A DNA stretch of 64,000 nt, taken from the NCBI RefSeq assembly GCF_023498005.1, contig NZ_CP097290.1:83212-147211 (forward strand), in the 5' to 3' direction. Below the pieces are notes generated by a model. It did not search any database and was not told the origin of the DNA. It was given only the letters and a program-made list of their open reading frames with translations. The translations under genes and the position numbers were made by a program. The stretch comes from Streptomyces durmitorensis (GTDB taxonomy: Bacteria > Actinomycetota > Actinomycetes > Streptomycetales > Streptomycetaceae). Positions 51,792 through 59,745 of this stretch are shown here, in pieces (the first letter of the stretch is position 1; each line of letters starts with the position of its first letter).

Positions 51792-52945
51792 GGGGCGGCC
51801 ACCTTCGGGTGACAGGCGAACTCCGGCTCCGGCCTGATGATCCCCGGATCGGGTGTGCCCGCACTCGCGAAGCCCGACACCGCCCCGTACGCCGCCAGGC
51901 TCGCCACCGCCGCCTCGATGTCCGTGATGTCCGCAGGTACGTCCTCCGGTGCGAGCTGAGACAACGGGCGCCCGTCGAGGGCCCGCCAGAGCCGGACCAC
52001 GGCTTCCGAGACCCGGTAGCCCTCGTCGGGACCGACCAATGCCCAGCCGTCCGTGAACCGCAGCGGTGTGAAATAGGCGGAGCGCCGCGCCCCGCCGCCG
52101 TGCGGCACAGCCGGCTCCGGCAGCTTCGTCAGCGGTTTGTCCCAGCCCTCGACGACACCGTGGGCCATCAGCGTTCCAGCGGCCCACAGCCGCTGCTCGA
52201 CCACGGTGGTCATCTCCTGCTCGTCCGTGCCGGAGCCCGGATGCAGTTCGCGGTGGTTGAGCCGCCAGACGTGGTCCAGCCACGGCGCGGTCGTCGCCGT
52301 GCGGGCCAGCCGCCGATAGTGGAACTTCGGGCCGAAGTACACATCGCCCGCAGCGGCCAGCACCGCCTCGCAGGCGGACTCCAGCGCCAGGGCCGAAGCG
52401 GTCGCGGCCGTCAGCAGGTCGCCGATCGCCAGTGCCCCGTACGCGTCCTCGGCCATGGCCGAGGAGATGTTGCCGTTGCGCACCAGGTTGATCTGGCGGA
52501 CGACATCGAAGCTGAAGGCGTCGAACGGTTCACGCCACTCCGGCCCGATGTGCAGCGGCACGCCGGTGACGATCCGGATCAGCGCATTCAGCGCCTTCAG
52601 CTCCATCCCGATCTGCGCGCGGTCAGCGCCGGTGACCCGGTACTCACACGTCAGCCCGAGCAGGGTGCGCACACGTCCGGCGGGCACCGGGTTGATGTGC
52701 ACGGGCACCCCGCCGTGCTCGATCACGACCTCGCTGACGGGCAGCTCTTCCCCTACGACATAGAGGTCGACGTCGGAGGTGCCGTGTCCGAGGCCGACAG
52801 CGAAGCTGCCGCCGAGCACTGCCAGCCGGACCCGTTCCGGGCCGCCGAGACAGGTGGAGATGACGCCTTCGGCGGCAGCGGTCTGCTCAGGCGAGAACCG
52901 CACGTCCGGCACAGACCAGGACAGCACGGAGTCAGTGGCGGTCAT
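51788..52945 (-). CDS. Nucleotidyltransferase-superfamily protein
   Basis: A 385-residue protein with the pol-beta-type nucleotidyltransferase signature RLAVLGGSFAVGLGHGTSDVDLYVVGE (GGS then SDVDL, two metal-binding Asp) in residues 35-65. The rest, including a helical middle with LNALIRIVTGVPLHIGPEW and a C-terminal winged-looking segment, does not match an aminoglycoside or tRNA nucleotidyltransferase that I know. It could add a nucleotide to a small molecule or be a regulator of the family. It is flanked by overlaps (kinase downstream, SnoaL-like upstream), so it is an integral part of the operon. Confidence 0.75.
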   Translation of the reverse strand: MTATDSVLSWSVPDVRFSPEQTAAAEGVISTCLGGPERVRLAVLGGSFAVGLGHGTSDVDLYVVGEELPVSEVVIEHGGVPVHINPVPAGRVRTLLGLTCEYRVTGADRAQIGMELKALNALIRIVTGVPLHIGPEWREPFDAFSFDVVRQINLVRNGNISSAMAEDAYGALAIGDLLTAATASALALESACEAVLAAAGDVYFGPKFHYRRLARTATTAPWLDHVWRLNHRELHPGSGTDEQEMTTVVEQRLWAAGTLMAHGVVEGWDKPLTKLPEPAVPHGGGARRSAYFTPLRFTDGWALVGPDEGYRVSEAVVRLWRALDGRPLSQLAPEDVPADITDIEAAVASLAAYGAVSGFASAGTPDPGIIRPEPEFACHPKVAAP

Positions 52946-53388
52946 CAGGATTCCTTTCGTGTGGACCGGCGCGGCCATGTGGCGTGCGGCTCGCATCCCG
53001 CGTCCGTCCGGGCATGCCAGTACTCGTGCAGTCCCCGGCACCGGCCGTCCGGGGCGAAGGAGAGAAACAGGCACCCAGCGGCCGTACGAGGCGCGCCGGT
53101 GTCCGGGTCGTGCAGCACGCACCACCACTCCAGCGCAGTGCGATCACCGGCGACCACCGGTTCGGCGAACCAGATCTCCGGGTCGCGCTGACGGCTGAGC
53201 GTCCCGGTCCAGTGCTTGCGTATCGCCTCTTGCCCCAAGTGCGCCTCGCCGAAAGGGCCCTGCCGGTACCAGGCGTCCTCGGTGAACAGCGCGACGATCC
53301 TCTCCACGTCGCGGCCACGCCAGCCCGACTCGAGCGCCGCGACCCAGGCCTCCACATCCACGGCCGACACCGTGTTCGGCGCGCTCAC
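52945..53388 (-). CDS. SnoaL-like/NTF2-fold protein
   Basis: A 147-residue NTF2-like alpha+beta protein: VDVEAWVAALESGWRGRDVERIVALFTEDAWY is the family's first helix pair, and RTALEWWCVLHDPDTG, RGLHEYWHAR are the curved sheet strands. Members act as small cyclases, isomerases, hydrolases or dimeric binding proteins in biosynthesis. GTG start overlapping the P450 stop (GTGA). Reaction not predictable, but a hydration, cyclisation or epoxide-opening step after the P450 would fit. Confidence 0.82.
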   Translation of the reverse strand: MSAPNTVSAVDVEAWVAALESGWRGRDVERIVALFTEDAWYRQGPFGEAHLGQEAIRKHWTGTLSRQRDPEIWFAEPVVAGDRTALEWWCVLHDPDTGAPRTAAGCLFLSFAPDGRCRGLHEYWHARTDAGCEPHATWPRRSTRKES

Positions 53389-54566
53389 CGCGGGCACCAG
53401 GCAACGGGCAGCGACCAGACCCCGCGGATGAACATCCTGTCGCGCCATTCGAGCTGGTCCGGCTCGACGGCGACCGACAGGTGCGGGAGCCGACGCAGCA
53501 GCGCGGCGACGGCGACCTCCGCCTCGACGCGGGCGTGCGCGGCACCCAAGCACATGTGCCGGCCATATCCGAACCCCATGTGCGGGTTGGCCGCACGATC
53601 CGTCCGGAACTCGTCGGCGTCCTCGAAGACGGAGGGGTCCCGGTTGGCGGCGTCGGTCAGCGGGATCACCACCTGACCGGGACACATCCGGGTGCCTGCG
53701 AGGTCAGCCTCTTCGACGACCACGTGCGGCTGTCCGCCGGTACCGTTGAACCACACCCAGCGCAGGCACTCGTCCACCGCGCCGGGTATCCCGGAGGGGT
53801 CCTCACGCAGCGCGGCAACCAGGTCCGGCCTGGCGAGGATCTCCAGGACGCAGCAGGAGAGGAAGTTGGTCGTAGTCTCCCCTCCGGCCACCATCAGGCC
53901 CAGCCCGAAGGTGGAGATCTCCACGTCGGACAGCTCACCGGACTGAAGCAGTGCCGTGAGAAGGTCCTCCCCGGGAGTGCCGGCGGCCATGGCCTCGCGC
54001 CGCTCGGCAAGCTGCGTCTCGAAGTACGCGTACATATGGGTGTGGGCGGCGTCCACCTCCTCCTTCGTGCACCGCCCGGCGGACATCATCGCGTTGACCC
54101 AGGGCAGGAAGAGCTCCACATCGCTCACCGGGACCGCGAGCATGTCGCAGATCACGCCGTAGGCGAGCGGCACACTGAACCGGGCCACCAGGTCGGCGGT
54201 CGATCCGTCCTTCTCCATGCCGTCGATCAGGTCCTCTGCCAACCGCTCGATCCCGGGGCGCGCGGCAGCGGCCTGCCGGTGGGTGAACCAGCTCTGCACC
54301 GCCCTGCGTCGGCGGGTGTGCGTCGGGGCGTCGCTGGTCACCAGCGCCAACGCCTCGCTGCGTCGGGCGAACAGGGTTCCGTTGTGCCACGCCTCACGGC
54401 TGAACCGGTCGTCCGCCAGCACGGTGCGTACGTCGTCGTGGCTGGTCACGAGCAGAGCCTTGCGGTCGCCCGGCAGGTCTACCGGGATCAGCGGCGTCTC
54501 ACGCAGCAACGTGAGATAGCCGGGGTCGAGCGCGACTCCTGGTCGCGCATCGAACGGGAGTTTCAT
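53385..54566 (-). CDS. Cytochrome P450
   Basis: A 393-residue P450 of the CYP105/107-like bacterial type. Motifs: I-helix MVAGGETTTNFLS (Gly replaces the usual His before Glu), K-helix DECLRW (ExxR) and heme loop MGFGYGRHMCLGAAHAR with the axial Cys. It lacks a partner ferredoxin in this operon. It lies 11 bp after the dikinase-like gene, with GAGG as the ribosome site, and presumably oxidises the intermediate made by the KAS/AfsA-like enzymes. Confidence 0.94.
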   Translation of the reverse strand: MKLPFDARPGVALDPGYLTLLRETPLIPVDLPGDRKALLVTSHDDVRTVLADDRFSREAWHNGTLFARRSEALALVTSDAPTHTRRRRAVQSWFTHRQAAAARPGIERLAEDLIDGMEKDGSTADLVARFSVPLAYGVICDMLAVPVSDVELFLPWVNAMMSAGRCTKEEVDAAHTHMYAYFETQLAERREAMAAGTPGEDLLTALLQSGELSDVEISTFGLGLMVAGGETTTNFLSCCVLEILARPDLVAALREDPSGIPGAVDECLRWVWFNGTGGQPHVVVEEADLAGTRMCPGQVVIPLTDAANRDPSVFEDADEFRTDRAANPHMGFGYGRHMCLGAAHARVEAEVAVAALLRRLPHLSVAVEPDQLEWRDRMFIRGVWSLPVAWCPR

Positions 54567-54577
54567 GGTCGTCCTCT

Positions 54578-57268
54578 TCAGATCACGGTGGATTCGTGGG
54601 TGTCGGCGCCGGGCGGTTCGGTCAGGAGGCGGACGGTTCCCTCGCCGCCGTCCAGTTCGATCCACGCCCCGTCCGGGATGCGGGTGGTCGCCTTCGGCAC
54701 AGCAACCACGGTGGGCACGCCGAGCAGTCGGCCGGTGATGGCCGTGTGGGACAGCAAGGTGCCGCGTTCGACGACCAGCCCCGAGGCCGCGATCATCAGA
54801 GGGAGCCAGCCCGGGTCGGTCTCACGGGCGATCAGGATCCGGTCCCGGCAGTCGTCGGGGGCTACGGACGGGTCGCGCACCACCAGCGCGCGGCCGCGCA
54901 CACGGCCGCCGCTGGACCCGAGTCCGCACAGGGGCCCCGAGCCGTCCTCGGTAGCGCTGTCGCCCACCGGCACGGCCGAGCGCAGCGCGGTCGCCAGCGG
55001 CCCGTCACCCGGCACGGACATCAGCGTCGGGTGAGGGGACACCGTCGTCTGACGCTCCCGCTCGGTCCGGCGCAACGCGGCCAGCGACGCCAACGGAGGC
55101 CCGGGCACGGTACCGTCGAACGCACCGACGACCTCCTCGACCGTGAGGTCGACGACGTCGTGCGGATGGGCCAGCACACCAGCCGCAGTCAGCTCCGCGC
55201 CCAGCCGCCACATCACGTCCCGGGTGATCCCGAACAGCTGCGTACGGCAGAATCGGGCGTCCTCACGAACCCGGATTCCCCACCGTGCGACACCCAGCAG
55301 AGCATGCAGAACAGCTCGTCGCAGCGGGTTGCGGCACGCCTGGCGAAGCTGCTGCCGGGCCTGCTCGGCCTGCTCGTGCTCGGCCGCGCGGTTGCCGGCG
55401 ACCGTGGTGCCCTGCCGGACGAACGGCCGCAGCACTCCGACGAGCATCGACGGCTGCTGACGGGGCGTCGTCTCATCAAGCTTGAGGTCGTGCAGCGCAC
55501 GGTCGCCGTAGCGCTCCAGGTACGCCTGGACGGCTCCGGCCAGCTCCGTGCCGTGCCGTCCCGCTGCGATGTCGGCCCAGATCCGCCGATCACCGTCCTC
55601 TGTGTGCGGGGCCAGCACGCGTTCGCGCAACTCCGGGAGCGCCGACACCTGCTCGGCGAGGGCGATGGCGGCACGCGCCGAGGCCAGAGACCGGTTCTCC
55701 CGCCCGCCGCACAGCAGTCCGACGAACAGATCGGGGCCGGCACCGGCCCACCGCTGCAGCAACGCCTTGCCCGCCCGGATGGCCAGGCCCATGTACAGGC
55801 CGTTCGAAAGCGTGACGCCCCAGTGTCGGCCGGCCTCCTCCCACACGCGGTGGTAGCGGTTGATCAGGTCCTCCACAGTGGCCTGATCGGTCGCGTAGAC
55901 CTCGGCCATCAGCTGGTCCCACCAGCGGAAGAACCGCCTTGTCGCACGCCGATGCCCGGCCGCGTGCCACAAGAAGACCGGGAAGCTCGCCACGATCCGC
56001 GACTTCGGCCTGCGACGGTGAGCACGTGCGGCGCCGGTGATCCCCATGGCCTGTTCCCACTCGGTGCGCACGAGATCGAACGCGGGGAGCCGGCCGTGCA
56101 GGACCTGCCAGTCGTTCAGCCGGTAGTACACGCGCCCGTCCAGGAAGCCGATCATCCTGGCCAGCCGGTGGCCGTCGGCCCGTATCTTCCGCTCCGGCAC
56201 GCCCATACGCCGGTAGAGGTCCGTGAAAGCCTTCTGATAGAAGACCCGAGCCTGGGAGTACGTCAGAGCGCTCGAAATCCCCGGATAGCTCTCCGTGATG
56301 TTGTGGTTGCCCCAGTAGACAGGCCGCGCGCTCTCGGGTGGCGCAACCACCATCGGCCGGGCCTGTACCAGGTGCAGGGCGCCGTCCGGGGTGAACGTGC
56401 CCTCGATGTCCTGCGGCGTGCCGAAGTGGTTTTCGACCTGCTGGGCCAGGTCCGCGACCTCGCGCGCCTGTTGTTCGGTCAGCACTGGCTCATCAGCCAG
56501 ATGGTCCGGCACGGGCTGGAGCGGCTGTGGCGGAGGGCCGATCATCCACCGCTTCTTCACCGCCCGGGTGCGGACCTGCCCGGTCGCGCGGTCGACGAAG
56601 AAGTGATCGATGTCGGCCTTCTCCTGGACGACGCCCTCGCCAATGCCGTACGCCGCCGCAATGACGCATCGTTCATCGCCATCGCGCGGATCCCGGGTGA
56701 AAGCGACGAAGGAGCGTGTTCCCGGGGCCATCCGCTGGATCCCGACGGCGACCCGGGCCCTGGTCGGGTCGATGCCCTTGAGCAGCCGGTACTGAACGGC
56801 CTCTGGTTTGAACGCCGAGGCCCAACAGCGCGCCACGGCGGAGAGCACCTCGGCGCGCGGCACGTACAGGAAGCTCTCGCTCATCCCCGCGAACGGGTCG
56901 TCCGCCGTGTCCTCGCCCACGCCGTCGGCGTTCGGGACCACGCAGGCCCGGACAGCCGCAAGATTCCCAGCGCCGATCTGCTCGTCGAACTCGGCCAGCA
57001 CATGTGCGGCCAGAGCACCGGTCGGCTCCGCCGATTCGAGCGACCGCGCCGCGGCGGCGCACCACTCGGCCGGGTCCGAGCGGTCGGCGGACAGGCCCCT
57101 GCCCACCGCCTCCAGCGACTGGTCGAACTCGGTGACAGGCAGGCAGAAGAGCCCTGGAACGGGGAACTCCGCACGCCGCAGCTCTTCGAGGCGGGCGAAT
57201 TTGTGTCCGACCCGAAGCGGGTCGAGGTCGAGCTCGGCTGCCGCCGGAGGTGGCGCACTGATCGTCAC
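54578..57268 (-). CDS. PEP-synthase/rifampin-phosphotransferase-like dikinase
   Basis: An 896-residue protein with the domain order of PEP synthase and rifampin phosphotransferase. The N-terminal ATP-grasp region runs from GHKFARLEELRRAEFPVPGL through RVAVGIQRMAPGTRSFVAFTRDP and DIEGTFTPDGALHLVQARPM; the middle 430 residues are helical; and the C-terminal swivelling phosphohistidine domain has VVERGTLLSHTAITGRLLGVPTVV with the phosphorylated His. GTG start overlapping the nitroreductase-like stop. Family members use ATP to phosphorylate pyruvate, water plus pyruvate or an antibiotic through the His. Here it may phosphorylate the pathway intermediate; making PEP as a phosphonate precursor is less likely since I see no PEP mutase. 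Confidence 0.87.
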   Translation of the reverse strand: MTISAPPPAAAELDLDPLRVGHKFARLEELRRAEFPVPGLFCLPVTEFDQSLEAVGRGLSADRSDPAEWCAAAARSLESAEPTGALAAHVLAEFDEQIGAGNLAAVRACVVPNADGVGEDTADDPFAGMSESFLYVPRAEVLSAVARCWASAFKPEAVQYRLLKGIDPTRARVAVGIQRMAPGTRSFVAFTRDPRDGDERCVIAAAYGIGEGVVQEKADIDHFFVDRATGQVRTRAVKKRWMIGPPPQPLQPVPDHLADEPVLTEQQAREVADLAQQVENHFGTPQDIEGTFTPDGALHLVQARPMVVAPPESARPVYWGNHNITESYPGISSALTYSQARVFYQKAFTDLYRRMGVPERKIRADGHRLARMIGFLDGRVYYRLNDWQVLHGRLPAFDLVRTEWEQAMGITGAARAHRRRPKSRIVASFPVFLWHAAGHRRATRRFFRWWDQLMAEVYATDQATVEDLINRYHRVWEEAGRHWGVTLSNGLYMGLAIRAGKALLQRWAGAGPDLFVGLLCGGRENRSLASARAAIALAEQVSALPELRERVLAPHTEDGDRRIWADIAAGRHGTELAGAVQAYLERYGDRALHDLKLDETTPRQQPSMLVGVLRPFVRQGTTVAGNRAAEHEQAEQARQQLRQACRNPLRRAVLHALLGVARWGIRVREDARFCRTQLFGITRDVMWRLGAELTAAGVLAHPHDVVDLTVEEVVGAFDGTVPGPPLASLAALRRTERERQTTVSPHPTLMSVPGDGPLATALRSAVPVGDSATEDGSGPLCGLGSSGGRVRGRALVVRDPSVAPDDCRDRILIARETDPGWLPLMIAASGLVVERGTLLSHTAITGRLLGVPTVVAVPKATTRIPDGAWIELDGGEGTVRLLTEPPGADTHESTVI

Positions 57269-57876
57269 GGCTGGGCCTCCGTCCATTGGTTGAGGTGGAG
57301 CACGTCGCCGAGGGGGCGCCGGCGGGCCGGTCGGAACCCGTCGCCGATCGGGTGCGCGGTGGGAATCAACGCACCTTGGCGAACGTCCGCAGGCAGGCCC
57401 AGGATTGCCGCGACCTCGTCCTCGGCATCCAGATGCACGGTCGTCCACGCGGCGGCCAGTCCCGCCGCCCGCGCCGCGAGCATGTAGCTCCAGGCCGCAG
57501 GCAGGACCGAACCCCACAGGCTCGCCTGGCTACCCGCGGGGAAACGGCCGCCGGGCACTCGCACGCAGGGCAGTACGAGCACCGGTACACGCCCCATGTT
57601 CTCCGCCAGATGCCGGGCGCTGCGGACGAGCCGGCCGTCGCCGGCGTCGCGGTGACGGGCCGTGAAGGCAGCCCGGTACACAACGCCGACCTTCTCCCGC
57701 AGCACCGGATCGGTGATGACGATCCATGCGCTCGCCTCCCGGTCGCCTCCGTTCGGAGCCTGCTGCGCCACCCGAACACAGTCGCGCACGACGTCGATGT
57801 CCACCGGCCGGTTCAGGTCGAGGCGTCGCCGCACGGTCCGGGTGGTGGTCAGTACCTCTGCGGCATCCATCGTCAC
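57265..57876 (-). CDS. Nitroreductase-family flavoprotein
   Basis: A 203-residue FMN-dependent oxidoreductase. The N terminus AEVLTTTRTVRRRLDLNRPVD, VRVAQQAPNGGDREASAWIVITD, the central WGSVLPAAWSYMLAARAAGL and the C-terminal LGLPADVRQGALIPTAHP are all in family positions. It would reduce an enone or quinone-like group, or oxidise, with FMN and NAD(P)H. The start is GTG at 57876, overlapping the methyltransferase-like stop; an ATG two codons later is equally possible. In gamma-butyrolactone pathways an enone reductase of a different family follows AfsA; this may be the analogous step. Confidence 0.86.
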   Translation of the reverse strand: MTMDAAEVLTTTRTVRRRLDLNRPVDIDVVRDCVRVAQQAPNGGDREASAWIVITDPVLREKVGVVYRAAFTARHRDAGDGRLVRSARHLAENMGRVPVLVLPCVRVPGGRFPAGSQASLWGSVLPAAWSYMLAARAAGLAAAWTTVHLDAEDEVAAILGLPADVRQGALIPTAHPIGDGFRPARRRPLGDVLHLNQWTEAQP

Positions 57877-58502
57877 CACACTCTTGGCAGCAGCCGGGCC
57901 CGACCCACCGCGTAGGTCGGGTACTCCGGGATCGTCCACAGCACTCGCTCCTCCACGAGGATGCGCCGGACGACTGCGCCGAACAGCAGGACCAGGACCG
58001 CGGCGGTGAACGGATTGAGGAAGTACGCGGTGAAACCCAGGTTCGCCAACAGCATCCCGGTGTACGCGGGATGCCGCACGAATCGGTAGAGGCCGTGGCT
58101 GACCACGCTGTGTCCGTCCCGCCGCACAACGTGGTGCGAGTAGAACCGCCCCAGGGTGTTGATCGCGACCTGCCGGCCGACGACGCCGAGGACAAACACT
58201 GCGACGGGGACAACGAGCAGCGCGGACCGGCTGAGCCAGGGCATCGGACCGAAGGCGGCGCCACCGAGCACACCCAGCCGCGCGAGCGCATACGGCAACA
58301 GAGTGCTCGATTCGGCCGGCACACCTCCGTCGTGCCGGAACGTCACGCGCGTTTCGAAAACCAGCCAGGCGAGGTACGCCACGAACAGCGTGACCGCGAC
58401 GGGGTCGCGGCCCGCGAACCGGATGATCCCGGTCAGCAGAAGGATCAAGGCAACCGCGAACAGCGCACGCGGGGCGGCCAGCAGCAGAACCCTGGTGCTC
58501 AT
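57873..58502 (-). CDS. Isoprenylcysteine carboxyl methyltransferase-like membrane protein
   Basis: A 209-residue membrane protein with about five hydrophobic helices (ALFAVALILLLTGII, VAVTLFVAYLAWLVF, LLVVPVAVFVLGVV and others). The C-terminal signature GLYRFVRHPAYTGMLLANLG, FNPFTAAVL and RILVEERVLWTIPEYPTYAVG is the ICMT/PEMT family's SAM and substrate site. Such bacterial proteins methylate carboxyls or phenolic or lipid groups at the membrane. ATG start overlaps the AfsA-like stop by 4 bp. Suggests that the product is lipophilic or membrane-associated. Confidence 0.87.
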   Translation of the reverse strand: MSTRVLLLAAPRALFAVALILLLTGIIRFAGRDPVAVTLFVAYLAWLVFETRVTFRHDGGVPAESSTLLPYALARLGVLGGAAFGPMPWLSRSALLVVPVAVFVLGVVGRQVAINTLGRFYSHHVVRRDGHSVVSHGLYRFVRHPAYTGMLLANLGFTAYFLNPFTAAVLVLLFGAVVRRILVEERVLWTIPEYPTYAVGRARLLPRVW

Positions 58503-59332
58503 GACTTTCCTCGCATCCGGGCGTAGTGGGAGGGGGAAAGGTTGCACCAACTGAAGGTCAGGGTGCCGAGTTCGGCCCCGGTGACCGCTTCGATCAGCGT
58601 GATCCCGCTCGTCGCTCGCCGTCGCTCGCCATCCCGGTGGGTGTAGCGGAGGGTGACCGGGATGCTGCGCGGGATGCGCAGCGGGATGTCCATGTCCACC
58701 GACAGCCACAGCATCTGCGTGTCGATCGCGATGCCGTATTCCGTGTGCTCGATCGCGATCACGAACTGCCGTACGGCCTCTACGATCTCGACAGGCGTGC
58801 GGTAATCGGGGTCGATCGAGCGCAGCGGGTGGCCAGGCGGTGCGGCCAGCAGGAGGGCCTGACACAGACCATCCGCACCCCGGTAGGTGCGGCCCACCAG
58901 GATGTTCGCGTCACGGTGCCGGTGGACGAGATCAGCGACCGCCGGTTCGGTACCGACGACCTGGCCGAGCGGGTAGACCTGGGGGTTGGCGTGGACGAAG
59001 CCGAAGTCGGCTGTGCAGACCGTGTGCTCGCTCTGCACAGCGCTGGCCTGCCAGACGTCCCCCTCGGACGAGACCGTGAGGGCCGTGGGCTGGTTGAGCT
59101 CACAAAGCTTGGTGAACCGGACGTCTGCGCGAAGTCGTCCTGAGAGGCCGGGCGGCGAGACTCCGGCAGCCTCGGCGCTGTCGTGCTCGGACTGCCACGC
59201 CGCATCAAGCAGGGCGCTGAAGAGCAGCATCCCCGGAATGTGGTCAAGTGTGTGGTCGAAGAAGAAGGTGTCTGACGAGTCGACTACGAGTTCAGTGCGC
59301 CGCCTCGCCGTCTCGCTCAACAGTGCAGTCAT
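58499..59332 (-). CDS. AfsA-like double-hotdog protein with permuted halves
   Basis: A 277-residue protein related to AfsA, the enzyme that joins a beta-ketoacyl chain to dihydroxyacetone phosphate in A-factor synthesis. Two hotdog halves are seen. The first (residues 1-130) has FFFDHTLDHIPGMLLFSALL, the DHVPGM block that in AfsA is in the second half. The second (about 150-277) has TPVEIVEAVRQFVIAIEHTEYGIAI and ends SPSHYARMRGKS, matching AfsA's first half (DPLLVAEAMRQA, HAGYGIPL, ending YRRMRG). So the order is swapped. AfsA comparison is from memory. The ATG follows GGAGGG; first gene of the ten-gene operon. Probable role: a condensation giving a butenolide-like or related scaffold. Confidence 0.8.
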   Translation of the reverse strand: MTALLSETARRRTELVVDSSDTFFFDHTLDHIPGMLLFSALLDAAWQSEHDSAEAAGVSPPGLSGRLRADVRFTKLCELNQPTALTVSSEGDVWQASAVQSEHTVCTADFGFVHANPQVYPLGQVVGTEPAVADLVHRHRDANILVGRTYRGADGLCQALLLAAPPGHPLRSIDPDYRTPVEIVEAVRQFVIAIEHTEYGIAIDTQMLWLSVDMDIPLRIPRSIPVTLRYTHRDGERRRATSGITLIEAVTGAELGTLTFSWCNLSPSHYARMRGKS

Positions 59333-59745
59333 GGTGGAGTCCCTCCAAAAGTAGGGCAGTAGCAGTAGGGGAGGACCGCATGTGATTGATGGGTGGCTGC
59401 CGTTGACGGGTGCGAAGATCATGGCCGCCCGGCCTCCGGCAACAGTGCAGTCGTGGTGGTGCCTCGATCGTGCGGGGCGGGCGAGTTCGCCGGAGCTGCG
59501 TGAGGGCCGCGGTGCTGCCGGGGAAGGCAGCGAAGGTCAGTGTGAATGGCTGTGTTGGTGGCGCTGGTTGGGTGTCATCTGGGTCTGGGGGTTCGTCCCT
59601 GCTCTCATGTAATGGCAGTTCTGATTTTGGCTGTCATGGGGTGACCAGGCTGCTGTCATGGGCTGCATAGCAGGGTGGTGGTTGGCTGTCATGGGGTTGC
59701 CCATTCCTGTGTGTGGTCGGCCGGGGTGGGGGTGTGCTGGCGTGT
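59333..59745. other. Intergenic region between operon and transposition module
   Basis: About 410 bp without a supportable gene. It contains the promoter of the leftward operon near 59335-59400 (GTAGGGCAGTAGCAGTAGGGG repeats just upstream of its RBS) and, from 59571 on, repeats of GGCTGTCATGGGG leading to the + strand transposition genes. Confidence 0.6.
59627..59697 (+). repeat. Phased direct repeats, candidate transposase-binding sites (left end)
   Basis: The core GCTGTCATGGG occurs at 59630, 59652 and 59685 in one orientation; copies 1 and 3 extend to TTGGCTGTCATGGGGT. Spacings are 22 and 33 bp, both multiples of 11, so all sites face one side of the helix. Weaker forms are at 59571 (GGTGTCATCTGGG) and 59601 (GCTCTCATGTA). 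Multiple ~22-bp sites at an element end are typical of TnsB/MuA-type transposases. Confidence 0.65.

Noticed and set aside
54578..59332. Phosphonate cluster (PEP-related enzyme)
   Set aside because: There is no PEP mutase or phosphonopyruvate decarboxylase-like gene; the dikinase resembles small-molecule phosphotransferases as much as PEP synthase.
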